Position numbers and translations under genes: made by a program. Shown one piece after another: positions 50,328 through 60,554 of a stretch of DNA of 64,000 nucleotides (positions are counted from its first letter, which is position 1; each line of letters starts with the position of its first letter). The DNA is taken from assembly GCA_902526005.1 (NCBI GenBank), contig CABZIW010000001.1, positions 158,988-222,987 of the forward strand, given 5' to 3'. The notes under the pieces are model-generated. The model saw nothing but the letters and a program-made list of their open reading frames with translations. It searched no databases and was not told where the DNA came from. The stretch is from an uncultured Pelagibacteraceae bacterium. GTDB lineage: Bacteria; Pseudomonadota; Alphaproteobacteria; Pelagibacterales; AG-422-B15.

Positions 50328-51314
50328 ATGAGTATATTTATAGATACACTTAAAGGTCAAAAAACAAAACCATCACCAGTTTGGTTAATGAGACAAGCAG
50401 GAAGACATTTGCCTGAATACATAAGTATCAGAAAACAATTTGCAAACCTTATGGATATGTTTCTTGATCCTTTGACAATATCTGAAGTTTCTCTGCAGCC
50501 TGTAAACAGATATGGTATGGATGCCTGTATTGTGTTTTCAGACATTTTAATAACCCCTTTTGCTGCGGGCTCAAGCGTTAGTTTTGTTGATGGGCAAGGC
50601 CCTGTAATAAAGTTCAATGAGAACATGAGCTATAATCTTGAAAAAACCTTACCTCTTGCAAAAGGAATAAAAAAAATTAAAGAAAATACAAGTGTCCCCT
50701 TAATAGGATTTGCTGGCGGAGCATGGACGACACTGTTTTATTGTTTATATGATAAGAATGAACGTCAAAATCTAAAATTCGAAGACGTTGTTAAAAAGAC
50801 TTCACAAATAGACAATTTAATCGAGCAAATGACACTTGCGATTATTAAACACGCAGAAATGCAAATTGATTGTGGAATTGATGCCTTTCAAATATTTGAA
50901 TCAGCGGCAGGACACTTAAATAATGAACAGTTTAATAAATGGTGTGTTCAACCTACAAAAAAAATTATTGAGAGTATAAAAAAAATAAAAGACATTCCTA
51001 TTATTGGCTTTCCTAGAAACACTAATCTTGCATGTTATAAAAAATATTCAAATATAGATAAGCTTGACTGTATTACCTTAGACTATAATTTTCCTTTAGA
51101 TAAAATTAATGAACTAAACGATAAAATTGTTTTTCAAGGAAACTTGGATCCTAAACACCTATTAAAAGACTCTCAAAATCTTAGTCAGAAAATTGAAGAA
51201 ATATTGTTTGCTTTTAGAGAAAGACCACATATTTTTAATTTAGGACATGGAGTTTTACCCGAGACATCAATTGAGAAGGTTGAGCAAATGCTCTTACAGA
51301 TAAGGTCAACATGA
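50328..51314 (+). CDS. hemE: Uroporphyrinogen decarboxylase; start corrected from 50139 to MSIFIDTLKGQ
   Basis: PVWLMRQAGRHLPEY, FSDILITPFAAG, GNLDPKHLL, NLGHGVLPET. Confidence 0.97.
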   Translation: MSIFIDTLKGQKTKPSPVWLMRQAGRHLPEYISIRKQFANLMDMFLDPLTISEVSLQPVNRYGMDACIVFSDILITPFAAGSSVSFVDGQGPVIKFNENMSYNLEKTLPLAKGIKKIKENTSVPLIGFAGGAWTTLFYCLYDKNERQNLKFEDVVKKTSQIDNLIEQMTLAIIKHAEMQIDCGIDAFQIFESAAGHLNNEQFNKWCVQPTKKIIESIKKIKDIPIIGFPRNTNLACYKKYSNIDKLDCITLDYNFPLDKINELNDKIVFQGNLDPKHLLKDSQNLSQKIEEILFAFRERPHIFNLGHGVLPETSIEKVEQMLLQIRST

Positions 51315-52330
51315 AAACAGCGGTCGTTTTATTTAACTTGGGAGGACCAGATAAACAAGAAAGCGTAAAACCTTTTTTATTTAATCTATTTAATGATCCC
51401 AACATATTTAGACTTCCAAATCCCTTCAGGTATTTATTGGCAAGATTTATATCTTCCCGTCGTACCAAAGAGGCCACTGAAATTTATGCCGAAATAGGCG
51501 GTAAATCTCCTATTCTTGAAATTACAAACTCCCAAGCGGAGGCTCTTCAGAAAGAATTAAAAAACAAAGGCATCGAGAACAAGGTATTTGTTTGCATGAG
51601 ATATTGGCATCCAATGACAGCTGAGGTAGTTTCAAAAGTCAAAGACTATAAACCAGATAAAATATTTTTACTGCCCCTGTATCCACAGTACTCCACTACA
51701 ACAACAAAATCTTCTCTGGATGCATGGTTCAACGAAGCACAAAACCAGGAATTAAATACAAAAACAAAATATACCTGTTGTTATCCATATGACGCAAAAC
51801 TAATTAAAGCCCATCAGAAACTGATCCAAAATAAAATAAACCACGTCAAAGATAAAAAAGTAAGAGTTCTATTTTCCGCCCACAGTTTACCTGTATCAAT
51901 AATTAAAAAAGGTGATCCATATCAGTGGCAAGTGGAGCAAACAGTAAAGGCGGTCATACAAGGCATTCATGGTTATGAAGATCATGTTTTGGCTTATCAA
52001 AGTAAAGTTACCCCAGTTAAATGGCTTGAACCAACAACACCAAGTGAAATTGAAAATGCAATTAGCGAAGATAGGGCGCTTGTTATTGTCCCAATTGCGT
52101 TTGTTTCAGATCACTCTGAAACACTTGTTGAATTAGATATCGAGTACCAAGAACTAGCAAGTGAACTGGGTTGTAAGCATTATTATAGATCTGAGTCATT
52201 AAATATTGATCAAACATTTATAGAAAGCTTATCTGAAATAGTTAGTGAGTCTGAGAAAATTGAGAGTGGTAATATCAGGCAAAAAATATGTCCAGCAACG
52301 TTTAAACAATGTGATCAAGAATTAAGATGA
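51311..52330 (+). CDS. hemH: Ferrochelatase
   Basis: VLFNLGGPDKQESVKPFLFNLFNDPNI, SAHSLPVSII, AFVSDHSETLVELDIEY. Confidence 0.96.
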   Translation: MKTAVVLFNLGGPDKQESVKPFLFNLFNDPNIFRLPNPFRYLLARFISSRRTKEATEIYAEIGGKSPILEITNSQAEALQKELKNKGIENKVFVCMRYWHPMTAEVVSKVKDYKPDKIFLLPLYPQYSTTTTKSSLDAWFNEAQNQELNTKTKYTCCYPYDAKLIKAHQKLIQNKINHVKDKKVRVLFSAHSLPVSIIKKGDPYQWQVEQTVKAVIQGIHGYEDHVLAYQSKVTPVKWLEPTTPSEIENAISEDRALVIVPIAFVSDHSETLVELDIEYQELASELGCKHYYRSESLNIDQTFIESLSEIVSESEKIESGNIRQKICPATFKQCDQELR

Positions 52331-52770
52331 GTTCAATTTTTTTATATAATTTATTTCTTAGTTTACACATCATCAGTGTTATAGCTTGGATGGCCGGCTT
52401 ATTATATTTGCCAAGATTATTTGTTTATCATTGGAGTAAAGAGGTAGGGTCTGATTCTTCAGAGACTTTTAAATTAATGGAATTACGTTTACTTAAAATT
52501 ATTATGAATCCAGCAATGATATTTTCATGGTTGTTTGGTTTAGCGTTGATATCAAATTTAGGTTTTGATGCGCTGTTTCAATTATGGCTTCAATTAAAAA
52601 TCATTTTTGTGATTCTCATGTCTGGAGTTCATGGGTATTTCTCAAAATTAACAAGAGAGTTTCAAGAGGATAAAAGGCCAAAATCAGAGCGCTTTTTTAG
52701 AATTATCAATGAATTTCCAACGGTTTTGATGATAATTGTCGTATTTCTGGTTATTTTTAAACCAATATAA
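52327..52770 (+). CDS. hemJ: Protoporphyrinogen oxidase HemJ
   Basis: HIISVIAWMAGLLYLPRLFVYH; C-terminal RIINEFPT; adjacent to hemH. Confidence 0.92.
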   Translation: MSSIFLYNLFLSLHIISVIAWMAGLLYLPRLFVYHWSKEVGSDSSETFKLMELRLLKIIMNPAMIFSWLFGLALISNLGFDALFQLWLQLKIIFVILMSGVHGYFSKLTREFQEDKRPKSERFFRIINEFPTVLMIIVVFLVIFKPI

Positions 52771-52847
52771 AACTTGCTATATTTAACGATTACGGTTAGA
52801 AAGCAGCTTCCGAACTATTTTCCACATTATCATCATCATCAATAAAA

Positions 52848-54113
52848 ATGGCTAAAAACTTAAAATTAAGAGACCTTAAGAAAAAAACTCCACAAGAACT
52901 TCTTGTTTATGCGGAGGAACTTGGCGTTGAAAATGCCAGTTCAATGCGTACACAAGATATGCTGTTTGAAATACTGAAAACTCTTGCGAGTGACAGTAAA
53001 GATATTGACGGTGAAGGTGTTTTAGAAGTTTTACAGGATGGGTTTGGTTTTTTAAGATCAATGGAGGCCAACTATCTTCCAGGTCCTGATGATATTTATG
53101 TAAGCCCAAGTCAAATTAAAAGATTTGGATTAAGATCAGGAGACACTGTTGAAGGTCCAATTAGAGCACCAAAGGACGGTGAACGTTATTTTGCATTATT
53201 AAAAATTGATACAATCAACTACGAAGCAACCGAAAAAAGTAAAAACAAGATTAACTTTGATAACCTGACACCTCTTTACCCTGATGAACAAATCAGATTA
53301 GAAACCGAAAAACCAGCAAGCGATCAAAGTTCAAGAGTAATTGATTTGGTTGCACCAATTGGTAAGGGTCAAAGGGCACTTATTGTTTCACCACCAAGAA
53401 CAGGTAAAACGGTTTTACTGCAAAATATTGCACATTCAATTACTGATAATCATCCAGAATGTTACTTGATGGTTTTATTAATTGATGAGAGACCAGAGGA
53501 AGTTACTGATATGCAACGTTCTGTAAAAGGTGAGGTTGTGAGTTCAACTTTTGATGAGCCCGCATCACGTCACGTACAGGTTGCTGAAATGGTTATCAAT
53601 AAAGCAAAAAGATTAGTAGAGCATAAAAAAGATGTCGTTATTCTTTTAGACTCCATTACAAGATTGGGTCGTGCTTACAACACGGTTGTTCCAAGTTCAG
53701 GAAAAGTATTAACAGGTGGTGTTGATGCAAACGCACTACAAAGACCAAAGAGATTTTTTGGTGCAGCCAGAAATATTGAAGATGGCGGATCGCTGACCAT
53801 TATTTCAACTGCTCTGATTGATACAGGAAGTAGAATGGATGAGGTAATTTTTGAGGAATTTAAAGGAACTGGTAACTCAGAAATTATATTGGACAGAAAA
53901 GTTGCTGATAAAAGAATATATCCTGCAATTGATATTACGAAGTCTGGCACTCGAAAAGAAGAGATACTCCTTGATAAAGACGAGCTTCAGAAAATGTATG
54001 TCCTCAGACGCATTCTCAACCCAATGGGAACAATGGACTCTATCGAGTTTTTATTAGGTAAACTTAAAGAAACGAAGGATAACGCAGATTTCTTTCAATC
54101 AATGAATAAATAA
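52848..54113 (+). CDS. rho: Transcription termination factor Rho
   Basis: [45 protein letters not shown]. Confidence 0.98.
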   Translation: MAKNLKLRDLKKKTPQELLVYAEELGVENASSMRTQDMLFEILKTLASDSKDIDGEGVLEVLQDGFGFLRSMEANYLPGPDDIYVSPSQIKRFGLRSGDTVEGPIRAPKDGERYFALLKIDTINYEATEKSKNKINFDNLTPLYPDEQIRLETEKPASDQSSRVIDLVAPIGKGQRALIVSPPRTGKTVLLQNIAHSITDNHPECYLMVLLIDERPEEVTDMQRSVKGEVVSSTFDEPASRHVQVAEMVINKAKRLVEHKKDVVILLDSITRLGRAYNTVVPSSGKVLTGGVDANALQRPKRFFGAARNIEDGGSLTIISTALIDTGSRMDEVIFEEFKGTGNSEIILDRKVADKRIYPAIDITKSGTRKEEILLDKDELQKMYVLRRILNPMGTMDSIEFLLGKLKETKDNADFFQSMNK

Positions 54114-54114
54114 T

Positions 54115-54154
54115 ATTAAAATTTAGTATTAAAAATTTAGTATTAAAAATTTTT
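54115..54154 (+). repeat. AT-rich near-tandem repeat, about 3 copies of TATTAAAA(A)TTTAG, 13-14 nt period
   Basis: tattaaaatttag|tattaaaaatttag|tattaaaaattttt between rho and the barrel gene. Confidence 0.7.
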
Positions 54155-54180
54155 CAATCCATAATTATTCTGCATAACGA

Positions 54181-55074
54181 ATGAGACGCGTCCTATTCAT
54201 TATCATACTCTTTTGTTCATCCATTGCTTTTGGAAGCGAGGTTACAAATACACTTTTGAAAAAAGTGGCTAAAACGGCTGAGGAAAAAGCTGAATTAGCA
54301 GTGAATGATATTTTTAAAAATGTTGATGTTGACCTCTCAGGCTTTTACAAAGGTAAGCCGTCATTCGGTATAAGTACCATTCTTCCTTTATATGAAAAAA
54401 ATAATATCAATAATTTCTTTCAAGGTCATTTATCGACGCAAGCGGATATAGAAATATTGAACCTTGGTTTTGTTCAAAGAAGAAGTCTATTAGAAAATAA
54501 ACTGATTGTTGGTTATAATTTTTTTTATGATCTTGATTTAGATAATTCTCATGAAAGATTTGGTATTGGAGCAGATATGCTAACCAGTCTTGGAGATGTA
54601 CATTTAAATTATTATGACGCAATAACTGACTATGTAGTTGTGAATGGCTTAAAGGAGTATACGCTAGATGGATATGATGCACAGATTGCATTTCCCCTTC
54701 CGTATTTACCCTACTCAAAAATTTATGCTGAAGTATTTTCATGGAATGGCATTAACAGTTCAAGAGATCTTGAAGGCGAAACATTTAGTATAAAAAATAA
54801 ACTTCCTTTCGGAATGAGTTTAGAATTTGGAAAAACGAGTTTTGATCAATTGTCTCGTGACGAGGAGTTTGTGATTTTAAATATTAATCTTTTTGAATTT
54901 AAAAAAACTAAACAACCATTATCAAGTGAATTGAGAAAAATGTACTCAACCGTACCATATGAATTGTACAATTTTACTGATGTGAGTGACCGTAAGTATG
55001 AAAAGGTCAGAAGAGAAAATAAAATAAAAAAACAAACAAACCGAACTGGAACAGTTAGAATTGTAGGATATTAA
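54181..55074 (+). CDS. Inverse-autotransporter-type (intimin/invasin) outer-membrane beta-barrel protein lacking a passenger
   Basis: Signal peptide; FGISTILPLYEKNNINNFFQGHLSTQ, VGYNFFYDLDLDNSHERFGIGADML, YTLDGYDAQIAFPLPYLPYSKIYAEVF; C-terminal VRRENKI resembles the linker following inverse-autotransporter barrels. Confidence 0.75.
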   Translation: MRRVLFIIILFCSSIAFGSEVTNTLLKKVAKTAEEKAELAVNDIFKNVDVDLSGFYKGKPSFGISTILPLYEKNNINNFFQGHLSTQADIEILNLGFVQRRSLLENKLIVGYNFFYDLDLDNSHERFGIGADMLTSLGDVHLNYYDAITDYVVVNGLKEYTLDGYDAQIAFPLPYLPYSKIYAEVFSWNGINSSRDLEGETFSIKNKLPFGMSLEFGKTSFDQLSRDEEFVILNINLFEFKKTKQPLSSELRKMYSTVPYELYNFTDVSDRKYEKVRRENKIKKQTNRTGTVRIVGY

Positions 55075-55075
55075 A

Positions 55076-56011
55076 ATGCAGAAAAAATTATTTTTCATAA
55101 TATCCTTGTTAATTTTTTCAGGAATGTTTAACGGCAAACTCTTCGCTATAAATGGATATGAAAACTGCCCTATGGTAGATGGAAAAATTGATGTATCAGA
55201 ACTTGTAAATATCGTTCCTTTTTCTGGCAATTTAAGGACCTGCGATGCGCCGGTCACAAATTACATTTTAAATTTCAACAAACTTGCTGTGTGTACTTCC
55301 GATCCTAATGATTATATTTTAGGCAATTCAACAGCTGACCCGTGCTATTATCTCTGGAATACAGCTGAGGGGAATGAAGCCATTTCTGTTGGCATAGACA
55401 AACTAGGTAATGAATTTAGCTTTCCTGCCACTCTTCCACCATCAGGAACATATACTTCGGGTTATGCTGAAATTTCAGCCACAATTCCAATTTATGTGGA
55501 ACTTGAATTTGACGAAGAATTGATGTTTGGTGGCAATAGCGCAGGAACAGGCTGGAGTATACCTTCTCCATCAAAATTTATTGGTGGAGGTGATCGCAAC
55601 ATGTCTATGCAGGATGGTATTAATGGAAATTTGTTTGGTTTTACAGAGGCATTTTCAGAATCACAGCCGTCATTTAATGATTATAGTTTTACATACAACT
55701 CTTTATCAACAACTGAATTTCTTAATACACGTATTAGTTACACTGCCCTATCTCATAACGGTAATTATCGTTCAGTTTTCTTACTTAATGACAGTGGTAG
55801 ACTTGCAAGCACATATAGTGATGTCTCGTCATTAATTATTAAAGATGAATTTTCCACACCTATAACGATTACTGACCGAACAAGCACAGTTACCTATAAA
55901 TATTCAACTGATTATGCGGCAAGAATTACAGTTGTGCCTTCAGGATCGGGCGGATGGTTTGTTACATCGATTTTATTTGGTGATACGCAATTTAGGATGG
56001 AATTTGAATAA
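55076..56011 (+). CDS. Uncharacterised exported protein (311 aa, signal peptide, four N-terminal-half Cys, beta-rich)
   Basis: Signal peptide MQKKLFFIISLLIFSGMFNGKLFA; no family recognised; begins 1 nt after barrel stop codon. Confidence 0.8.
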   Translation: MQKKLFFIISLLIFSGMFNGKLFAINGYENCPMVDGKIDVSELVNIVPFSGNLRTCDAPVTNYILNFNKLAVCTSDPNDYILGNSTADPCYYLWNTAEGNEAISVGIDKLGNEFSFPATLPPSGTYTSGYAEISATIPIYVELEFDEELMFGGNSAGTGWSIPSPSKFIGGGDRNMSMQDGINGNLFGFTEAFSESQPSFNDYSFTYNSLSTTEFLNTRISYTALSHNGNYRSVFLLNDSGRLASTYSDVSSLIIKDEFSTPITITDRTSTVTYKYSTDYAARITVVPSGSGGWFVTSILFGDTQFRMEFE

Positions 56012-56551
56012 TTATCCCTTAGCCTCTACAATTGAAGTAAGTTTATAATTCTTTCCTATTTTCTTTGACCCTCCAATATTTTTTAGATCAATTATAAAAT
56101 AAAACTCAATCGATTTAGCTTTACACTTCCTAACTAATTGTGCTGATGCGAGTGCAGTACCTCCTGTTGCAATCAGATCATCAATTATCAGCACTCTATC
56201 TTGTTCATTGATAGAGTTTTTATGAATTTGTATTTCATCTATGCCGTACTCTAGTTTATATTTTTGTTTCAAAATTTTTCCAGGAAGTTTATCTTTTTTT
56301 CTGATGGGAACAAATGGGATCTCTGTTTTAAAAGAAACTGCAGAACCAAAAATAAATCCACGCGCTTCAACTGCAGCAATTTTCGTAAACTTGTTTTTCT
56401 TAACATATTTGGAAATCTCAAGAACAACTTCTTTGAAAAGTTTCTTATTATCTGTAATAGATGTTATATCCTGAAACAGAATTCCCTTTTTTGGAAAATC
56501 AGGAATTACCCTAATTTTCTTCTTGAGTTTATTTTTTAGTTTTTTGTTCAA
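56012..56551 (-). CDS. apt: Adenine phosphoribosyltransferase
   Basis: IPDFPKKGILFQDITSI, AVEARGFIFGSAVS, VLIIDDLIATGGTALA. Confidence 0.96.
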   Translation of the reverse strand: MNKKLKNKLKKKIRVIPDFPKKGILFQDITSITDNKKLFKEVVLEISKYVKKNKFTKIAAVEARGFIFGSAVSFKTEIPFVPIRKKDKLPGKILKQKYKLEYGIDEIQIHKNSINEQDRVLIIDDLIATGGTALASAQLVRKCKAKSIEFYFIIDLKNIGGSKKIGKNYKLTSIVEAKG

Positions 56552-56984
56552 TGTTCAGTAAATTTCTTTTGGTACTTAACCCGCCCACTGATGTAAATCC
56601 AGTGAGTTTGCCATCACTGCCCACGACCCTATGACATGGAACTGTCATCATCAGATTGTTTCTTCCCAATGCGCCCCCAACAGCTCGAGGCGAAGTTCTT
56701 AATTTCCTTGCAATGTCTCCATAAGTTGTTGTTCTACCATAAGGTATTCTTTGTAAATAATTCCAAACACGGTTTTGAAATTTTGTGCCCATTTGTCTAG
56801 TTGGAAAATTAAGGGATCGTCTTTTGCGCGCAAGATACATTTTAATTTGAAGCGCAGATCTTTTTAGAAGCTTATTTTCTGTCTTGTTAGGCTTTTTCCT
56901 TGTTCTATGAACTGCAATTATTCTATTTTTGCTTGAGACAAGCTCAATATTGCCAATGATTGATTTGAAAACGTAGCTGCTCAT
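56529..56984 (-). CDS. Methylated-DNA--protein-cysteine methyltransferase
   Basis: FQNRVWNYLQRIPYGRTTTYGDIA, VPCHRVVGSDGKLTGF. Confidence 0.95.
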   Translation of the reverse strand: MSSYVFKSIIGNIELVSSKNRIIAVHRTRKKPNKTENKLLKRSALQIKMYLARKRRSLNFPTRQMGTKFQNRVWNYLQRIPYGRTTTYGDIARKLRTSPRAVGGALGRNNLMMTVPCHRVVGSDGKLTGFTSVGGLSTKRNLLNIEQKTKK

Positions 56985-57014
56985 ATATATAAGATATTAT
57001 AATTTTTTGACCTT

Positions 57015-57335
57015 ATGACTAACAAATTTTTTGAAAGACACGTATTTTTTTGTACAAACCAAAGACCTGAAGGTCACCCAAAAGGTTGTTGTGCTTCTAA
57101 AAATTCAACAGTGCTTCGAGCCTATATGAAGAAAAAAACAAAAGAATTAGTCTCCGATAAGAAAATAAGAATAAATGCATCAGGCTGTTTAGATCATTGT
57201 GAATTTGGTCCCACACTTGTTGTTTATCCAGATAATGTTTGGTACTCGTGTAAAACAGAAGGAGAGGTGGACCAAGTAATCAATGAACATCTTATTAATG
57301 ACCGTATCGCTGAAAACCTCCAAATAAAAAAATGA
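57015..57335 (+). CDS. (2Fe-2S) thioredoxin-like ferredoxin
   Basis: HVFFCTNQRPEGHPKGCC, NASGCLDHCEFGPTLVVYPDNVWY. Confidence 0.9.
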   Translation: MTNKFFERHVFFCTNQRPEGHPKGCCASKNSTVLRAYMKKKTKELVSDKKIRINASGCLDHCEFGPTLVVYPDNVWYSCKTEGEVDQVINEHLINDRIAENLQIKK

Positions 57336-58627
57336 CAATTTTTGCACTATCGACTGCCAGTGGTGTTGCGGGGTTAGCGGTTGTAAGAGTCTCTGGACAT
57401 CTAGCGCTCACAGCTCTTAAAACCATTTCTAGAAAGAGTCACTTCGATCCAAACGTCTTAACAAAATCAGAATTTTATGATCCAGAAAGCGGTAACTTAA
57501 TTGACAAAGGTCTTGCTGTGTTTTTCTCAAAACCAAAAAGTTTCACAGGTGAAGATGTTGTTGAGTTTCATGTTCATGGCGGCCATACAACTGTTCAGCT
57601 TTTACTTAAATCGCTTTCTAATATTGATCAGTTGAGACTTGCTCAACCCGGTGAATTTTCAAAAAGAGCATTTGTGAATAACAAAATGGATCTTACAGCA
57701 ATTGAAGCTATGGGTGATCTAATTAATGCGCAAACTGAAATCCAACATAATCAAGCACTGTCTCAGATGAATGGCTCACTGAATAAATTATATTTGTCAT
57801 GGAGAAAGTCTCTAATAGAGTTAGTAGCTTATCTTGAAGCGGATATAGATTTTGCAGATGAAGACATTCCTGAAAATGTTCTTAACAACATCAATTCGAA
57901 AATTGAAAAAGTTTTAGACGAAATGAATGAGCACTTAAAACAAAGTAATCAAGGAGAAATATTAAGAGACGGTTATAAAGTCGCCATCATTGGATCTCCA
58001 AATGTTGGCAAATCAAGTTTGATAAATTCACTTGCCAATCGTGATGTTGCAATTGTGTCTGATAGGGAGGGCACGACCAGAGACGCGATTGAAGCAAGGC
58101 TAAATATTGCAGGATTTCCAGTCATTTTAACAGACACTGCAGGTTTAAGAGACACTGAAGATGAGATCGAAAAAAAAGGAATTGAAATAACTCAAAGTAA
58201 AATAAAAGAAGCAAATTTAGTTTTGGAATTATTTGACGATCCAAATGATGTTGAGTTACATCAGGATCGACTTACAGTTCTAAATAAATGTGACTTGCAT
58301 AATAATTATAAAAAAGAAGGCTGTATCAATATTTCAGTTTCAAATGGAAGTGGTATTGATAATTTAATCAATAAAATTGCTAAGCACGTATCAAGCAAAT
58401 TCATAAGTTACACCGATACAATACCAACAAAAACTCGATACATTCTAGGTGTTCAAAATTCAATACAAAGTTTACTCAGTGCAAAAAGTATAGATTTAAA
58501 AGTTAATTCTGAACTTATGGTTGAAGAGTTAAGATTAGCCATTCAAGAAATCGGAAAAATAACTGGTCATGTTGATGTTGAAGAATATTTAGAAGTTATT
58601 TTTAAAGATTTTTGCATCGGTAAATAA
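57332..58627 (+). CDS. mnmE: tRNA modification GTPase MnmE
   Basis: IIGSPNVGKSSLINSLA, DTAGLRDTEDEIEKKGI, C-terminal FKDFCIGK. Confidence 0.97.
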   Translation: MTIFALSTASGVAGLAVVRVSGHLALTALKTISRKSHFDPNVLTKSEFYDPESGNLIDKGLAVFFSKPKSFTGEDVVEFHVHGGHTTVQLLLKSLSNIDQLRLAQPGEFSKRAFVNNKMDLTAIEAMGDLINAQTEIQHNQALSQMNGSLNKLYLSWRKSLIELVAYLEADIDFADEDIPENVLNNINSKIEKVLDEMNEHLKQSNQGEILRDGYKVAIIGSPNVGKSSLINSLANRDVAIVSDREGTTRDAIEARLNIAGFPVILTDTAGLRDTEDEIEKKGIEITQSKIKEANLVLELFDDPNDVELHQDRLTVLNKCDLHNNYKKEGCINISVSNGSGIDNLINKIAKHVSSKFISYTDTIPTKTRYILGVQNSIQSLLSAKSIDLKVNSELMVEELRLAIQEIGKITGHVDVEEYLEVIFKDFCIGK

Positions 58628-58675
58628 AAAAATAATTGATTGCAATTAGTCTAAGTTAATTTAATTAACTTAATC

Positions 58676-60544
58676 ATGACTAGTTATGATGTTGTTGTAG
58701 TTGGAGGAGGGCATGCTGGCTGTGAAGCTGCGACTACTTCTGCACGTGTTGGTGCAAAAACCCTCTTAATCAGCCATAAATTCGATACCATTGGTGAGAT
58801 GTCCTGTAACCCTGCAATCGGTGGTCTTGGTAAGGGCCATTTAGTAAGGGAAATCGATGCTCTGGATGGAATAATGGGGCGTATAGCTGACTTATCAAGT
58901 ATTCAATATAGATTACTCAATAGAACAAAAGGCCCTGCAGTAAGAGGACCAAGAGCTCAATCGGATAGAAAGCTCTATAAAAAACACATGCAGGAGAAGA
59001 TTGAAAATACACAAAATTTAGAACTTTTGTTTGACCCTGTAGAAGATTTAATTTTTGATAATAATAAACAAATTGCTGGTGTGATTTGCGCAAGTGGTAA
59101 AAAAATATCTACCAAAAAAGTTATCATTACAACTGGTACATTTTTGAATGGCTTAATCCACTTAGGTGACAAAACCATTCCGGCTGGAAGACATGGCGAT
59201 TCTGCCTCAATAGGACTTGCTAACTCACTCTATAAAACTGGCTTTAATATCGGACGTTTAAAAACTGGGACACCTGCGAGACTGGATAAAAATACAATAG
59301 ACTTTTCTAAGCTTGAAAAACAGGAAGCTGACGATGAGCACTCTTACTTTTCATTTTTAACTACAAAAACTTATAATGAACAATTACCGTGCCACATGAC
59401 GTATACAAATGAGGCCGTTCACAATATAATTCAAAAAAATATAACAAAATCAGCTATTTACTCAGGTCAAATCAGCGGTACAGGGCCAAGATATTGCCCT
59501 TCTGTAGAAGATAAAGTTGTAAAATTTGCAGATAAATTGAGGCATCAAATTTTCTTAGAACCAGAAGGACTTGATAGTGATTTAATATATCCAAATGGCA
59601 TCTCAACTTCACTCCCGCCAGATGTACAGGACGAATTCATAAGTAAAATCAATGGTTTAGAGAGTGCTAAAATAGTAAGGCACGGTTATGCAATTGAATA
59701 TGATTTTATTGATCCACAAGAACTTTACCAAACATTGGAAACAAAAAAAATAAAAGGTCTTTATCTTGCTGGCCAAATAAACGGCACAACAGGTTATGAG
59801 GAAGCTGCTGCGCAAGGGCTTGTAGCAGGTTTGAATGCTGCTATCTCCCTAAGTAATAAAGAACATGTTTTTTCAAGAAACGACTCATACATTGGTGTAA
59901 TGATTGACGACTTAACTCTAAAAGGGGTTACTGAGCCCTACAGAATGTTCACTTCTAGGGCAGAATACAGATTGTTATTAAGAGCAGATAATGCAGATTT
60001 AAGACTAACAAAGATTGGGTACAATTTAGGGTTAGTTGAAGCTGGCAGATATGAAAAGTATTCAGCTAAAAAAATTGAACTAGAAAAAGTCAATAAAATT
60101 GTTAAAAATCAATATGTTACACCTAATGCACTTTCAAAGATTGGGGTTCAAATTAATCAAGATGGCAAAAAAAGATCAGCTTTTGACTTATTAGCTTATC
60201 CTAATATCGATATTGATAAAATAGATGAGATCTTTGACTTAAATCTAAAGCAATATAGTAATGAAATTCTTGATCAAATAACAACAGAGGCTCATTACAA
60301 AGGCTATCTTAAAAAGCAAGAAAGTGAGATCATTTCACTTACTAAAGAAGAAAAAGTTGAAATTCCACCTAATCTTAAATACGAATTAATTCCCAGTTTA
60401 TCAACAGAAATCATTGAAAAACTAACAAAAATTAAGCCTAAAAACTTATCTCAAGCATCAAGAATTGATGGTGTAACACCTGCAGCCCTCAGTGTTATTT
60501 TATCATATATAAAAACCAAAGCTAAATCACAAAAATTAGCTTAA
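58676..60544 (+). CDS. mnmG: tRNA uridine-5-carboxymethylaminomethyl synthesis enzyme MnmG
   Basis: YDVVVVGGGHAGCEAA, MSCNPAIGGLGKGHLVREIDALDGIMG. Confidence 0.98.
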   Translation: MTSYDVVVVGGGHAGCEAATTSARVGAKTLLISHKFDTIGEMSCNPAIGGLGKGHLVREIDALDGIMGRIADLSSIQYRLLNRTKGPAVRGPRAQSDRKLYKKHMQEKIENTQNLELLFDPVEDLIFDNNKQIAGVICASGKKISTKKVIITTGTFLNGLIHLGDKTIPAGRHGDSASIGLANSLYKTGFNIGRLKTGTPARLDKNTIDFSKLEKQEADDEHSYFSFLTTKTYNEQLPCHMTYTNEAVHNIIQKNITKSAIYSGQISGTGPRYCPSVEDKVVKFADKLRHQIFLEPEGLDSDLIYPNGISTSLPPDVQDEFISKINGLESAKIVRHGYAIEYDFIDPQELYQTLETKKIKGLYLAGQINGTTGYEEAAAQGLVAGLNAAISLSNKEHVFSRNDSYIGVMIDDLTLKGVTEPYRMFTSRAEYRLLLRADNADLRLTKIGYNLGLVEAGRYEKYSAKKIELEKVNKIVKNQYVTPNALSKIGVQINQDGKKRSAFDLLAYPNIDIDKIDEIFDLNLKQYSNEILDQITTEAHYKGYLKKQESEIISLTKEEKVEIPPNLKYELIPSLSTEIIEKLTKIKPKNLSQASRIDGVTPAALSVILSYIKTKAKSQKLA

Positions 60545-60554
60545 TATCAAAATA

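Noticed and set aside
50169-50360. 63-aa minus ORF across the oriC candidate
   Set aside because: Composition matches AT-rich non-coding DNA, no recognisable protein, overlaps the hemE start.
54407-54742. Antisense 111-aa ORF inside the barrel gene as possible antitoxin or immunity gene
   Set aside because: Looks like a shadow frame; no signal, motif or RBS support.
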